Shown: positions 24,380-36,089, numbered from the stretch's first letter. The stretch: 64,000 nt of DNA from Solenopsis invicta (GCF_016802725.1 NC_052667.1:25752346-25816345); one strand, 5' to 3'. The notes: generated from the sequence alone by a model not told the origin. Made by a program: numbers and translations.

Positions 24380-24536
24380 GGTCCGGTTTTTCATTATCTG
24401 ATTAACTTGTGATTAAACTTAACTTGATGTTTTAACCAATGAGCTTCACTTGTGGCATCATCATGGGTGAAGCTCATTGGATAAAACATCATGTTAAATT
24501 TAACCATAAGTTAACCGGATAATGAAAAACCAGGCC
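24380..24536. mobile_element. 157-bp PIF/Harbinger-type MITE with TTA duplication
   Basis: GGTCCGGTTTTTCATTATCT at the left and GGATAATGAAAAACCAGGCC at the right are inverted repeats, directly flanked on both sides by TTA, the usual three-base target duplication of PIF/Harbinger elements. The arms continue to CCAATGAGCTTCAC / GTGAAGCTCATTGG around a short loop, so nearly the whole element is a hairpin. Confidence 0.8.
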
Positions 24537-24539
24537 TTA

Positions 24540-26260
24540 CAGTCTCTTTCACCAACTTCCGGTTAAGTTAATTAACGGTTAATTTGCAGAAACGCCAACA
24601 ATAATTTCGACATAACAACGTTTTTTTTGTGTCGTGCTTTATATTATGCGCAATTATAAGTAATATCTGATAATTAATGTAAATGGAAATTATTAGAAGA
24701 AAATCATTCGCGCAATAAAATTAACACAAATGCAAATTATGAGAATATTTTCCTTCCTCTTCTTCTAATAACAGACTGTATTTAGTTCTCAGGTTAGCAA
24801 AAGTAATGGCTAAATTAATCAGTCGATTAGATTAAACGGAGTTGGTACAACTGGTACAAAAGACCCTTACCAACTCCGATTAACTTGATTAGCCGATTAA
24901 ATTTGAGAATGGCCAATTTTGCAAAACCTAAAATTGAGCATATGCTTTTCTTGTGCATTTTCTGCAAATTATAATTCATTTACGTATAGAATATAATACT
25001 TTAAATTAAAAATTAATTTTTTAATTAAAATAATTAAAAAAAGTAATAATCAGTTTAAGTTCAATCTTACTTATGCAAAAAAAATATAAATACTTAAAGA
25101 TCATTAATAAGCAAAAAAATTTTGAGTGAATAATTAAAGAATTATTACATTTATTCTAAGAGTCTCAATACAATGCGAATATCGTGAATGATTCTCGACT
25201 TCACTCATTGTCAGTCTTCATCGGCACGAAAATCAACAGATTACTAAGAAATTTCAAATATTAAGAATTGCTGAAGTAATTCTAAAACGGTGTAATGAAA
25301 ATGTTAATTATTAAGAGGTCCACATCGTCAGTCTAACATAATAAAGTTTTATATAATTATATAATTAAAATTTTTATATAATTAAAATTCATTAATGTCA
25401 AGCATCCATTATAAAGTTCACAAGAAATATAATTAAAAAATTCAGCTAGGAGTAATAATCAGTTACAAGTGCTACACTTCGCTATTGTTAAATTTAATCA
25501 AAGTTGGATAAGTTAATACATATACATGTAACTAAATTAAGTTGACGTTAATGGTTTACAAAATTAATTTAGTTACGTTAAGATTAAATTAACTTGAGTT
25601 AAATTAAAAGTTAGTTTTAAAAAGCATTATTCACACAAAATTAGAAATTTGTAAGTTTTTAAATTACTCAAAATAATTATAATATGGATCATCAAATAAA
25701 TTTTATATTTTATTTAGAAATTAAGTTTACATGAAATGACAAAGAAATGTTACTTTTTAGGTAAGAATTCATTTTTCTCTGATGAATTTTTTCTTACATT
25801 AATAAATTTTTAAATTATTGATAAAGTTGATGGATTAAAGTGTGGATTGTGTGTTTCAAAAATAATTAATTAGTTAAAAATTAAATTATTTAAAATTAAC
25901 TAAAGTTAAAGTTAATAATTTTTTAATTTTATTATTTAACTTTTAATTTTTTAACTAGTTACTATTTAATCCTAAATTTAATCAAGATGGTGAATCGGTC
26001 CATCGGAGAATTTTACTGTAACGTTAGTCAAATAATAAAATTCTTCGATGTCTTTGTTGTCCCTCGATTCTGAGAGCAAATTCTAATAGAAAATTATTTC
26101 TTTTCTTGTACTATCACACACTCCCAATTCTTCGCTCTCTCCTGCCCCTGCGCTCTTACTCTAATTTTTCCCTCAGCCATCCCATCCCACTGCTATCATT
26201 TATCTTTATCTTCGAGCTTTCAAATAAAGAAAAGTTATTTCCCGTAATATCAACAAAAAC
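24540..26260. other. AT-rich DNA with one dispersed repeat, no gene
   Basis: The only recognisable item is the dispersed repeat at about 25,500-25,965, a same-orientation relative of 6,965-7,430 (shared words TTACGTTAAGATTAAATTAA and CTCAAAATAATTATAATA). No coding exon is seen. Confidence 0.5.
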
Positions 26261-26381
26261 CTGATTAGAGATCGAGATCGGGACGCTCGGTCGCAATTTT
26301 TCGGATCAACGGCGGGGAGATCGCGCACGAGATTGTCGAAACGAGCGTCCCGATAGCCATATCGCGATATCTTCTACTCAC

Positions 26382-26462
26382 CTCGCTGTCGCAACCCCGA
26401 CTGACCCTTTCCGGATCGGACTGGGAGGACGAACTCGCGCCGCCGGTCGCGAGATCGGACAT
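26382..26462 (-). CDS. candidate first coding exon in a CpG island
   Basis: On the minus strand an ATG at 26,462 opens exactly 27 codons (MSDLATGGASSSSQSDPERV and seven more) and meets a consensus donor, GCGAG|GTGAGT, in phase 0. The peptide is Ser-rich and low in complexity, with no recognisable domain, as is common for N-terminal exons. It lies in a CpG island like the EF-hand exon 3.3 kb downstream on the same strand, so an alternative first exon of the same gene is possible. However, it ends in phase 0 and the EF-hand exon in phase 2, so they cannot both join the same second exon in the same frame. It could equally begin another gene. Confidence 0.5.
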
Positions 26463-27180
26463 TCGATCGGGCGGTTCAGCGCGAGTAGACGGCGCGCGGA
26501 ACGCGGGTCAACGACAGATCCGTCGGTCGCGGGAAGCGTTGGGAGGATCACAGTGCGCTCCGAAACCGCCGCCGGCGAGGACGGGGGAGGAGAGGAGGAG
26601 GGTTATCGCGGCACGTTGCCGCGTCACGCGCTCCGACCTCGTGTCATCGACGTCGCATCGCCTTCGGGATCCCGAGGAAGGAGGGGACGTGATCCTACCC
26701 TTTCCCCTCTCTCTCTCGCGAGCGAGAAACTCCTCTCGTCGACGCGGCGGCGCCCGCCGCCGTTCTATTTTTGGACGCGCGCGACGGATGCCACCCGCGG
26801 TCTCGCGATCGCTGATATAAACAGATATCCGTCAAGGAATCACCGGCGAAATTTCTCCCGTTCGAATCGTCATTCGGCGACGACGCGAGAACCCGCGGAA
26901 GCTGTCCCGACGCTCGACGCGGTCCGAATCGAGCGAGCGATACCCGGCGCGTTCGCTTCCTTTCGCGCACCGAAAACTCACCGCCTGGCGTCCGCCGCGG
27001 TGTCACCGAGTCACTAACCCTAACCTCAAAACCGGACCCACGACTCACCCTGGCCGCAACCACGACTGATAAAAACTATCGATTGAGTCCGCGGCGGTCA
27101 AATACTCCGACCGGTCGATCGCAGCGACATCTCGCGTGTCACGAGAGAATTGTGAACCACTGCAACGTGTAGTTACCAAC
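26463..27180 (-). promoter_or_regulatory. CpG island, putative promoter and 5' UTR
   Basis: About 700 bp of CpG-dense DNA lies 5' of the ATG at 26,462 on the minus strand and ends sharply near 27,180 in AT-rich sequence. Frames on both strands (such as 26,553-27,017 plus and 26,695-27,063 minus) are open but unrecognisable, as expected of such composition. Confidence 0.45.
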
Positions 27181-28810
27181 TCAGTCGGCAATATTGGGCA
27201 AAATTATAATCAATTTATCAATGACTAAAAAAATTTAGTTCTTGATTATAAGAATAAATCTTAAGCATTAATTAAACTTTCAATCAATGAAATAAAATAA
27301 TAAATAAAATTATATATAATTATCAATTCGATCAATTAAAAATGGTTAAATGATTAAAAAATAAATTTTATTATTAGTACTTAGTTCTGGCACCGATGCA
27401 ACAATATTAAAGACCATGATATAATTGTACAGAAATTCACGCAATTATTAAAATAATTAAGAGTACGAAATTGATAATATAACATTAATTTTATTATTAT
27501 CCTAATATTTCGTAGATATGTATATTTAGAATCAGATAGGTACTCATTTTTATTTAAAGTAGCAAGTTTAATATTATCTTCCCACTTTGACTAACCACAG
27601 ATAATGTATGACTCGATTTTGGACACCATATGAGTGCTCTGTCTGAGTAACAAATTTCAATCCATAGTCGATAATGTCATTGCTTTTTAGCCACGGTGCC
27701 CTTTTGACGATCACGAAAAATTTGTTCAGGACTTCAATAGTATTTTATCGGTGGTTTTAGGCACTGATTTATAACATTGACTGATAATTAAATATTACTA
27801 ATATAATAATCAATTAATATAATCAATTTAAATATCTTCTTGGTATAACACATTCTATAAGTTTGCAATTGTGTTTGCACATTGTTCGAAAAAATTTATA
27901 AGTAAAATTTTTGAAATATGCGATTATAAAAATTAATAATTAATGAGATTATTTTTTTAATCAATAATACTTATTTCAATATAATCAATTCAATCAATCG
28001 TGAGTATGCATTATACGTATAATATATTAATTTCAATCTTTATTTAAAAGAAAGCTTAACCGACTAATTATACAAAACCATTTAACATTTAATTTCAGTA
28101 GTTAATTATTATACATTATAATCATGATTTTAATCTTTTAAATTTTTAATCGATTATATTAGTTAATGAATAAATTAAATCATTTAATGCCCAACAATCT
28201 CAAAATCTCAACGTACAGTTAAATTATGTTTGTTATGTTTTGGTTGACGACCGATCAATTACTACGCACATTACCAAAGATTTCGCCGTAATTTTGATTT
28301 TAAAAAATTATTCTATATAAAAAAATATATATTCTCATGTAAAGAAAATAGTTTCGTTACTTCATATAAAAACTTATTTACAAAAAAAAATAAAATAATT
28401 TTATTATGTACAATAATCTAATTTACAAAATTCTAATTTAATTATATTCTAATTTAATATAAATGGTATTTTTTGTTATAACTCTTCGTTCATACATTTT
28501 TTAATTAAATTAATTTTATAACTCATTAAGTTTAAAATAATTTGGTGACTTTAAAAAATTATATTAACTTACCTTTAATCAATTTGTACTGCAAATTTCA
28601 AAAGCAACCAACAATAAAATTGTAAACAAAATATAAATTTCCGACAAAATATGTATTTTCAATAATTTATAAATATTGATAATTTAAAAATTATTCGTTA
28701 TTTATATCTATTATTTACAAAAATCTTTTTTATGTAGATAATACAATGTAAAATATTGTAAATTGTTTAACGCAATACAGACAAAAATAATAAAAAATTT
28801 AGTAACTATA
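27181..28810. other. AT-rich DNA, no gene recognised
   Basis: I see neither a supported exon nor a bounded element in this stretch. Confidence 0.4.
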
Positions 28811-28818
28811 ATTGTTAA

Positions 28819-29094
28819 CCCTAACTCCCTTCACATAAGTCTGACGGACCATATACGCGTATTCATTTTTTCGCAATTTTATGCAACACAAAAAAAAGAT
28901 AATTACTTAAGAATAAAATATCTTTGACCTGGGTCTCATTTATCGTCTTTATCAGATTCTCAAGTATCGATTTCATATATTGTGAGTTAAAAAGTATACT
29001 TTCTGTTCAATGATATAGCATATCAAAGTTACAAGATTCCATAAACCTATAGGTGGAGAAAAAAGTAACTAACAATACATGTGGGGAGCTAAGG
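28819..29094 (-). mobile_element. 276-bp piggyBac-type MITE (CCCTAGCTC... ends), copy B
   Basis: TTAA flanks CCCTAACTCCCTTCACAT on the left and ATGTGGGGAGCTAAGG on the right. It is the opposite-orientation relative of 18,281-18,562 and shares its interior words. It is more diverged at the left end. Confidence 0.75.
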
Positions 29095-29143
29095 TTAATA
29101 TATCTGACTATAGATTCATAAAAATACAATATATAAAAGTATA

Positions 29144-29148
<5 letters not shown>

Positions 29149-29186
<38 letters not shown>
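29149..29186. repeat. (TA)n microsatellite
   Basis: An uninterrupted TA run. Similar runs lie at about 34,455-34,480, 41,745-41,808 and 42,370-42,405. Confidence 0.9.
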
Positions 29187-29189
<3 letters not shown>

Positions 29190-29190
<1 letters not shown>

Positions 29191-30471
29191 AATATGATAA
29201 GTATATTATCTGATAAGTTGTTAAGAACAACTCGCCATTATTATATTTTGAAAACTGTTTATAACAATCTGTAAGCAACATGTCAGCAACAATTTCTATT
29301 TATAATTTGTGATAAATATAATACCGATAAATTGTTGGGACTTGTCAGTATTATATTTTGGAAACTCTTGCTGATTGCAACAACATACTGCAACATTGTT
29401 GAATTGCAGAAACATATTGATAAGAGAAAATTCTTTCTGTAGCTTTGCTAACAACTGAGAATATTTGTGGCAAGTTGCCGACAACTTACAATTATTTGGC
29501 TATTATTTAGTTATCTGAATGTATATATATGTATATGTAATATTAACCTTTTCTCCGAGTAAATACGTACATTTGCGGTAACTGAAATAAAACTTGTAAG
29601 TGCAAAATCCAATATTCAAAGTTCATAAAAAAATTTTAATAAAGCAATGTTTAGTAAAATAATTATAAAATCGTTAACTACAATGCAAACAGTAAATTCA
29701 CGAATTTTTCGGATTTTTTAAAAATACTTAAAGTATCTGTTAGGAAAATATAATCAAAATATGACTAATCCATGTCTTCATTTGAAAGATACCGGAAAAA
29801 CGTATTCACTCGATGGAATTAAAAATTAAAATAACGGAGTATAATTTTCACTATTTTTAATAAAATCTGAACCTTTGATTATCCATAGTTTCAGTAAACG
29901 GAAATAGATTAAAAATTTGTAATTCATTTTAATTCACTTGAAAACGTTTTGAATTAAAAGATAGCAATTAAGTCATTTCAATCCTATGTCATAGATTAAA
30001 ATGGATTAGACAATCCGTGAAAACTCCTTTTAGATTAAAAGAATAGAAATCGTTTTATTTCAATTCCGCTTCATGAATTAAAATGGATTATATGGCTCGC
30101 ATAACTTTAATAGAAAAAAATAAACATTCCACTTCGTAATTTCAATTTCACTTCATGTATTAAAATGGATTTAAAGAACTCTTAAACGTTAATTGGATAG
30201 AAATGGATTCGTGTGATCATTGTCAAATCCAAATTGTTCAATTTTTAAAATATATTTCTATCTATTTTTAATTTTTTGAATCTATTTTCGTTTGCTAGGA
30301 TGTTTACATAGATACGTAAAATGATTTACATTCTCAGATAACAAAGCGTGTCTTAATAAAATCGTGTAAATCTGTGATTGCTTATGATGTTGGCATACTT
30401 GCAATTTATTTATCTTCAACAATTTTTAATTGAAGCAACATGCAGGAAACAACACACATATGTGCGCGCGT

Positions 30472-30525
<54 letters not shown>

Positions 30526-31040
30526 CGCGCGCGCGTATATATGTATTACCAACCGTTTAAGAGCAAAACATAAAAAATTACCGCGTGTTGTCGCTAATAT
30601 GACAGTATATTGTACTTACTTTTAATGACTTTTCATTCATTTGTAGTGAATTGTTCCACTCTAAGTCGCGCTTTTTTTCACTTCATGTTCTGGAGTAAAT
30701 TATTTCATTTTGTATCATGGAATGAATTCTTTCGATCTTTCTGTGGAGTGAATATTTTACTCGCAATTAAAGAATGACTCAAATATGCTCACGTCATAGT
30801 TAGAAACAATGCATATGCCAAGAAAGAAAAAGGCCGCACATGAGCTGCGTTTACTGACCTTGCTATCAGTGCCATTGTATCATTTCATTCTTATTCTACA
30901 TCCTTATATTTATCTAATGACCGATAAATATAGAATGACAGAATAGCGCTAATAATGCGCTCTCTAAATGCAGTCTCGATTGCACTGATCATTTCGATGT
31001 CATGTTGACAACGCTTGTTCCAGGTATAAATAACAAGAAT
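29190..31040. other. AT-rich DNA with a GT/GC microsatellite, no gene
   Basis: A (GT)n run followed by (GC)n occupies about 30,474-30,540 and explains the Cys/Val frames there. AAATGGATT-like words recur around 29,930-30,220. No coding exon is supported. Confidence 0.5.
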
Positions 31041-31769
31041 TACAGTGATGAAGACATCCTAACGTCCCAATCAGCACACAATATTTAAAAAATGTTTTTA
31101 AAAACATTTAAAAAACATTTATAAAAACATTAAAAATAATGGGTTAAGTGCCCCTTTTTTCATTAAAAAATGTTTATTTTAACATTTAAAAAAATATTTT
31201 TTAAATATTATAAAAACGTTTTTAAAACATTTAAAGAAAACGTTTATTAAACCTTAAAGAAACGTTTTCTTTAACGAAGCATAAATGAGCAAAACAATAT
31301 TTAAAAAAAAGCTTTTGCAATAAAAAAAATTTTCAAAAACGTTAAAATTAGTGGATTTATACCCCTTTTTACATTAAACAATTTTTTTTAAATATTGAGG
31401 TTTTTTTCTTAAGAATTTTTTTCTCGGAAATTTCCACGCGGTCACCCATCCAAGTTGCGACTCCAGTGAACGTTGCTTCACTTTTATGATCGCTGCGAAC
31501 TGATTCCTCGTGATGATCTGTAAACACTTTGTGTTTATGCATGTACATCACTGATAGATCAAGTCAATATGTTATCGAAAAGACAAAATATATATAATTA
31601 AAGTATATTATTTGTTTAAATATATATAAGTTAATTTTTTACTGATTTTCATAGACGTTATTGAAACACTTTAAACAAATTTTAAATTTAATAATAATTG
31701 AAAAATAAAGAGTTTAAATGTTAAATAAATAATAAATAAACATAATTTTATAAAGATAAAAAATAAGTA

Positions 31770-33050
31770 TTAGGAGTACAAATTGAAAACCACCGTTTTC
31801 CAGTAGATGGCGCCAGCGGTAAATGCTGGCGCCAAACGTTAGATCAAAAATTTTAAATGTAAGGTTGGGCATCTGGCAACAATTCCTTATCATTGCAGTT
31901 GTGAATTTTTATCGGCGTTATATATTTTTTTGTGATCGAAAATGTCGAAATTTGTGCCCAATAAGCGTCATTTGCGGGAAGTTTTGCTTTTTGCCTTCAA
32001 TTCGAAAAAATCTGCGGCTGAGGCGCGTCGAATGATTGTAAAAACTTATGGTGAGGCTTCCATTAGTGAAAGAACGTGTCGAGAATGGTTCCAACGCTTC
32101 AAAAGTGGTGATTTCGGCGTAGAAGACAAGGAGCGTCCCGGACAGGTGAAAAAGTTTGAAGACGCACAATTGGAAACATTACTGAATGAAGATTCATCTC
32201 AAACGTAACAGGAACTTGCAGATTCATTGGGCGTGACTCAACAAGCTATTTCACATCGTTTGAAAACCATGGGAATGATCCAAAAGCATGGACACTGGGT
32301 GTCATACGAATTAAAGCCGAGAGACGTCGAACGGCGTTTTTTCGCGTGCAAACAGCTGCTCCAACGGCAAAAACGGAAGGGTTTTCTGCATCGTATTGTA
32401 ACCGGCGATAAAAAGTGGATCCATTATGATAATCCAAAGCAAAAAAAATCGTGGGGCTACCGCGGCCATGCATCAATATCGACGGCCAAGCCAAACATCC
32501 ATGGCTCGAAGCTCATGCTGTGTATTTGGTGGGACCAACTCGGCGTGATTTATTATGAGCTGTTGCAACCGGGTGAAACCATCACAGGAGCTCGCTACCG
32601 AACACAACTAATGCGTTTGAGCCGAGCATTGCAGGAAAAACGGCCACAATACGAGCAAAGACACGAAAAAGTTGCTGCACGACAACGCTCGGCCACATGT
32701 TGCTCAGGTCGTTAAAACCTATCTGGAAACATTGAAATGGGACGTCTTACCTCATCCGCCGTATTCTCCTGACATCGCCCCTTCAGATTACCACTTGTTC
32801 CGATCAATGGTGCATGGCCTGGCTGAGCAGCACTTCCATTATTACGAAGAGGCCAAAAACTGGGTCGATTCGTGGATCGCCGCAAAAGACGAGCAGTTTT
32901 TTCGACGCGGGATTCGTATGCTGCCCGAAAGGTGGGAGAAAGTAGTGGCCAGCGATGGACAATACTTTCAAGAATAAGTATGTAACCATTTTTCAACAAT
33001 CAATCCTCAAATTTTGACAAAAAACGGCGGTTTTCAATTTGTACTCCTAA
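31770..33050 (+). mobile_element. mariner (mauritiana-type) transposon, 1,281 bp
   Basis: The ends TTAGGAGTACAAATTGAAAA and TTTTCAATTTGTACTCCTAA are perfect inverted repeats that extend imperfectly for about 30 bp (CCACCGTTTT / AAAACGGCGG). TA lies directly outside at 31,768-31,769 and 33,051-33,052. Length, ends and TA duplication are as expected of a full-length mariner. A second short palindrome, TGGCGCCAGCGG / CTGGCGCC, sits just inside the left end. The transposase frame is broken (separate entry), so the copy is non-autonomous, but the damage is light and suggests fairly recent arrival. Confidence 0.95.
31942..32977 (+). pseudogene. mariner transposase, one stop and one frameshift
   Basis: The protein matches the mauritiana mariner layout: an N-terminal helix-turn-helix pair (start MSKFVPNKRH at 31,942; second HTH with VTQQAISHRL near 32,230), the linker motif WVSYEL, then the D,D(34)D catalytic core. 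The three aspartates are in VTGDKKW (codon at 32,407), HDNARPH (32,681) and YSPDIAPSDYHLF (32,786), with 34 residues between the second and third, as mariners require. Two lesions are seen: an in-frame TAA at 32,206, where a glutamine is expected, and loss of one base (or an equivalent net shift) at about 32,665-32,672, just before the LLHDN motif. Length of about 345 codons is normal. All catalytic residues are intact. Confidence 0.93.
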
Positions 33051-33895
33051 TAAAAAAATTAATATTAAATAAACATTAAATAAATATTAAATAAACATTT
33101 AAAAAATGCTTACTAAAATCATTTTTTCAATTAAATAATTCATGAAAAATAAATACTTTAACAATATTAAATAAATATTTAAAAAATGTTTATTAAAAAA
33201 AAATAAATAATAATTATTAAATTAATATTCAATAAATGTAAAATTAATGTTTTTAAAATTGTTGTTTCAGATAAAAAATTAATATAAAATAAATATTAAA
33301 TAAATGTTAAATTAATGTTTTTATAAACGGTTTTTTTAAATAAAAAATTAATGTAAAATAAATATTAAATTAATGTTGAATAAATGTTAAATTAATGTTT
33401 TTAAAAAATGTTTTTTCAAATGATAGATTAATGTGAAATAAATATTAAATTAATGTTTAATAAATTTTAAATTAATGTTTTTAAAAAATGTTTTTTTAAA
33501 TAAAAAATTAATGTGAAATAAATATTAAATTAATGTTTAATAAATGTTTTTAGAAAATGTTTTTTTAAATAAAAAATTAATGTGAAATAAATATTAAATA
33601 AACGTTAAATAAACGTTAAATAAACATTTTTCCAAATTATTATTTTAAATATTTAGTTAATGTTAAATAAATGTTAAATAAACGTTAAATAAATTTTAAA
33701 TAAATATTTTTCCTAATTCATCATTTTAAATATTTAATTAATGTTAAATAAATATTTAATAAATATTTAATAAATATTTAATAAATATTTAATAAATATT
33801 TTTGTTATACTGAATTGTACAATAAAAAATTAATATTAAATAAATATTAAAAAAACATTAAAAAAATATTGTGTGCTGATTGGGGTGTTACGGAT

Positions 33896-34430
33896 GTTCT
33901 TGTGCAAAGAGCCTTAGAGTGAATCTCTGTTCATTCGTGAAGTAAAAACTTCACATAATCGAATGGATTATTTATTCTAGTGAAATAAATTAGTCATTTC
34001 AAATAAATAAAAAAATTACATTTTCATTGGAGTTAAACATTTACTTTTATAAAAAGTGCAACTTCAATTTATTTTGAGTGGTAGTATATTTTCATTATCA
34101 ATTAGAATGTTTTAGGATTTTTACTTGTTTCGAATAAAATTTTATTCGAAAAATTTATAAAGTCCTATAGTTATTACAGCAATCACAATTTTGATAATAA
34201 TAATTTCTAAGTGTCCGGCAAATTGCTACTCAAAATTGGCATACCGTGATAGCATCAATTTATAAAAAAATGCAAACTCAGTTGTTGCAATTTTGGTAGC
34301 AATAGACATTTATGATGCCAGACACGTCTGTTATCTGAGTTGTATATACATATACTAATATTTTACTCGTAAAAACCTAATCGTTTACATTGTATTTATA
34401 TTGTACGCATAGATGTAAATTATTATTAAT
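33896..34430. other. AT-rich DNA, nothing recognised
   Basis: No gene and no bounded element are seen between the composite element and the TA microsatellite. Confidence 0.4.
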
Positions 34431-34445
34431 ATTATTATTATTATT

Positions 34446-34483
<38 letters not shown>

Positions 34484-34503
34484 ACGCTTTATAATACTAT
34501 ATA

Positions 34504-34651
34504 CAGGATGGTTATTAATGAATGTCCCCACTTTTTACCATAGGAGCCTGATTTACCGACAAATATGTATTTCTAACATAATATTATATTAAAAATTACA
34601 AATGCGTGCTCCTGTGGTAAAAAATGGGGACATTCATTAATAATCACCCTG
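34504..34651. mobile_element. 148-bp TA-flanked palindromic MITE, second copy
   Basis: Same length and ends as 11,154-11,301 (CAGGATGGTTATTAATGAAT ... ATTCATTAATAATCACCCTG) and the same inner words ACCATAGGAGC / GCTCCTGTGGT. TA flanks both sides. It sits beside a (TA)n run. Confidence 0.8.
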
Positions 34652-34713
34652 TATAAATAATGCAATAGGTCCGCGTTGTCAATCATAGACTTTCGCTAGT
34701 AATTTATGGAAAT

Positions 34714-35272
34714 ATAGGGAAAAGTAGGGTTATTGTACGCACTGGGTAATTGTACACCCAAGGACTTTGATTCTGTCCATGGGGAAATTTTCCAAACTGA
34801 GAAGTCACCACTTTCTACATACTCGCAGTTTATGATTAATGAAACGACTAGAGCTTATTGGTCCTTACGTTAATCATGAACTGTAAGTATGTAGAAAAAT
34901 AGCGACTTCTCAGTTTGGAAAATTTCCTCGTGGACAGAATCAAAGTCCTTGGGTGTACAGTGCGTTGCATTGCCTGGGGTACCGATTTTAGAAACCACGT
35001 TTCTTTCTTGATTATTTTTATGTTCATGACTGAATGATGCGGTGATCGTTGACAGCAGCGGATTCGCTGGTCGGCCGCGTACTAGTAAGCGTGTTTGTAA
35101 TAGAGTGAAAAAACGCGGTTAGGATTGTTGATACAATCCTCGAGTTCTTCACCGAGTTTTAACTCGAGTATATTTCTTGGCATTCTTATTTACGTTTTTG
35201 TGTTCCTAAATTGTTTTGTTTTGGTCGTATCACTCCCGCCCAACTAATATACAGGGAGTGCGTACCATTAAT

Positions 35273-35307
<35 letters not shown>

Positions 35308-36083
35308 TGACAGCAGCATTTGATCATGAACGTAAAAATAACTAAGAAAGAAACGTGGTCCTTAAAATCGGTACCACAGGCATCAATGTAATGCACTGTA
35401 CGCTTCGTAGTTTGGCATTTTCCCGATGAATAGAGATTATATCACGATATTTGTAAGCTGAAAGTATTTTTTTAATATAAAATCACACGTTATATCATTT
35501 AAAAACGTAGTTAATTAAAAAAATAAGAAAAAGTAAAATCATGATTTTTGTTGTGATTTTGGTGTTCAGAAAATAAAACAATAAGTCCATATTTTTACTT
35601 TATTCATTTAATCTTGTTATACCTAAAAAAAAGTACGTTTTTTCTTGCGTTCTTTGAGCTATTGTTTATTAAATTTAATTAAATAATCATCAAGTAATTG
35701 TTTTTTTAACAAATCAAGTTCGCCGTGAACAATTTTACGCATCCATCTTGAAAGGTGTGAGACCACGTGAGACCAACTGTAGTGCTACTAGTACAGTGTA
35801 GTGCAGCTAAAAGAATGGACAATAAACCTCATTTTTCCTCTGCGTACATTTATCCAACCGCGCGTATAATTATCCAAAGCGTAAGAAATTTTTTCGTTTA
35901 TCCACTTGCCTTTTTTTGCTGAATATAGCATTACCAAATAAAAAATTGTTTAATATGACAATACATAATGATAAAAAAAGGTTTAAAGTTTTTATTTCTG
36001 TACTCGTATCGATTTCAACTTCAAAAATCAGTTCACTGCGATAAATTTCCCTTAAGTGCGTGCAATTTACCTACTTTCCCCTA
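34714..36083. mobile_element. 1.37-kb inverted-repeat element with nested palindromes
   Basis: The ends are TAGGGAAAAGTAGGGTTATT-GTACGCACT and the reverse complement of AGTGCGTGCAATTTACCTAC-TTTCCCCTA, imperfect inverted repeats of about 29 bp. Inside, a palindrome spans about 34,752-34,965 (CAAGGACTTTGATTCTGTCC against GGACAGAATCAAAGTCCTTG). A second palindrome pairs about 34,955-35,045 with 35,318-35,410 (AAACCACGTTTCTTTCTT against AAGAAAGAAACGTGGT). An insertion with target duplication sits in the loop of the second. No transposase is visible. The ends recall those of 17,546-18,118. Confidence 0.55.
35060..35306 (+). mobile_element. SINE-like retroposed insertion with (AAG)n tail
   Basis: A 247-bp insert ending in about ten AAG repeats is flanked by an exact 11-bp duplication, TTGACAGCAGC, at 35,049-35,059 and 35,307-35,317. 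Duplication of this length plus a simple-repeat tail points to LINE-mediated retroposition. I see no convincing tRNA-type A and B boxes, so it may be a 5'-truncated LINE 3' end instead of a SINE. It interrupts the palindrome of the surrounding element. Confidence 0.7.
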
Positions 36084-36089
36084 CCGATT

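Larger units (their letters stand above)
31055..33895. mobile_element. inverted-repeat element packed with ATTAAATAAATGTT repeats, host of a mariner
   Basis: CCCAATCAGCACACAATATT near 31,066 and its reverse complement AATATTGTGTGCTGATTGGG near 33,865 are perfect inverted repeats of about 20 bp, and looser similarity extends outwards (ACATCCTAAC against GTTACGGATGT). Between them lie irregular repeats of ATTAAATAAA-TGTTAAATT-AATGTTTTT and, on the left side, runs such as AAAAACATTTAAAAAACATTT. The mariner at 31,770-33,050 interrupts it. Without the mariner it would be about 1.56 kb and without coding capacity. Confidence 0.65.

Noticed and set aside
27010..27030. CTAACCCTAACC, telomere-like word
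   Set aside because: Only two units, inside a CpG island; no array.
30378..30625. Cys/Val-rich frames
   Set aside because: Translation of a (GT)n(GC)n microsatellite.
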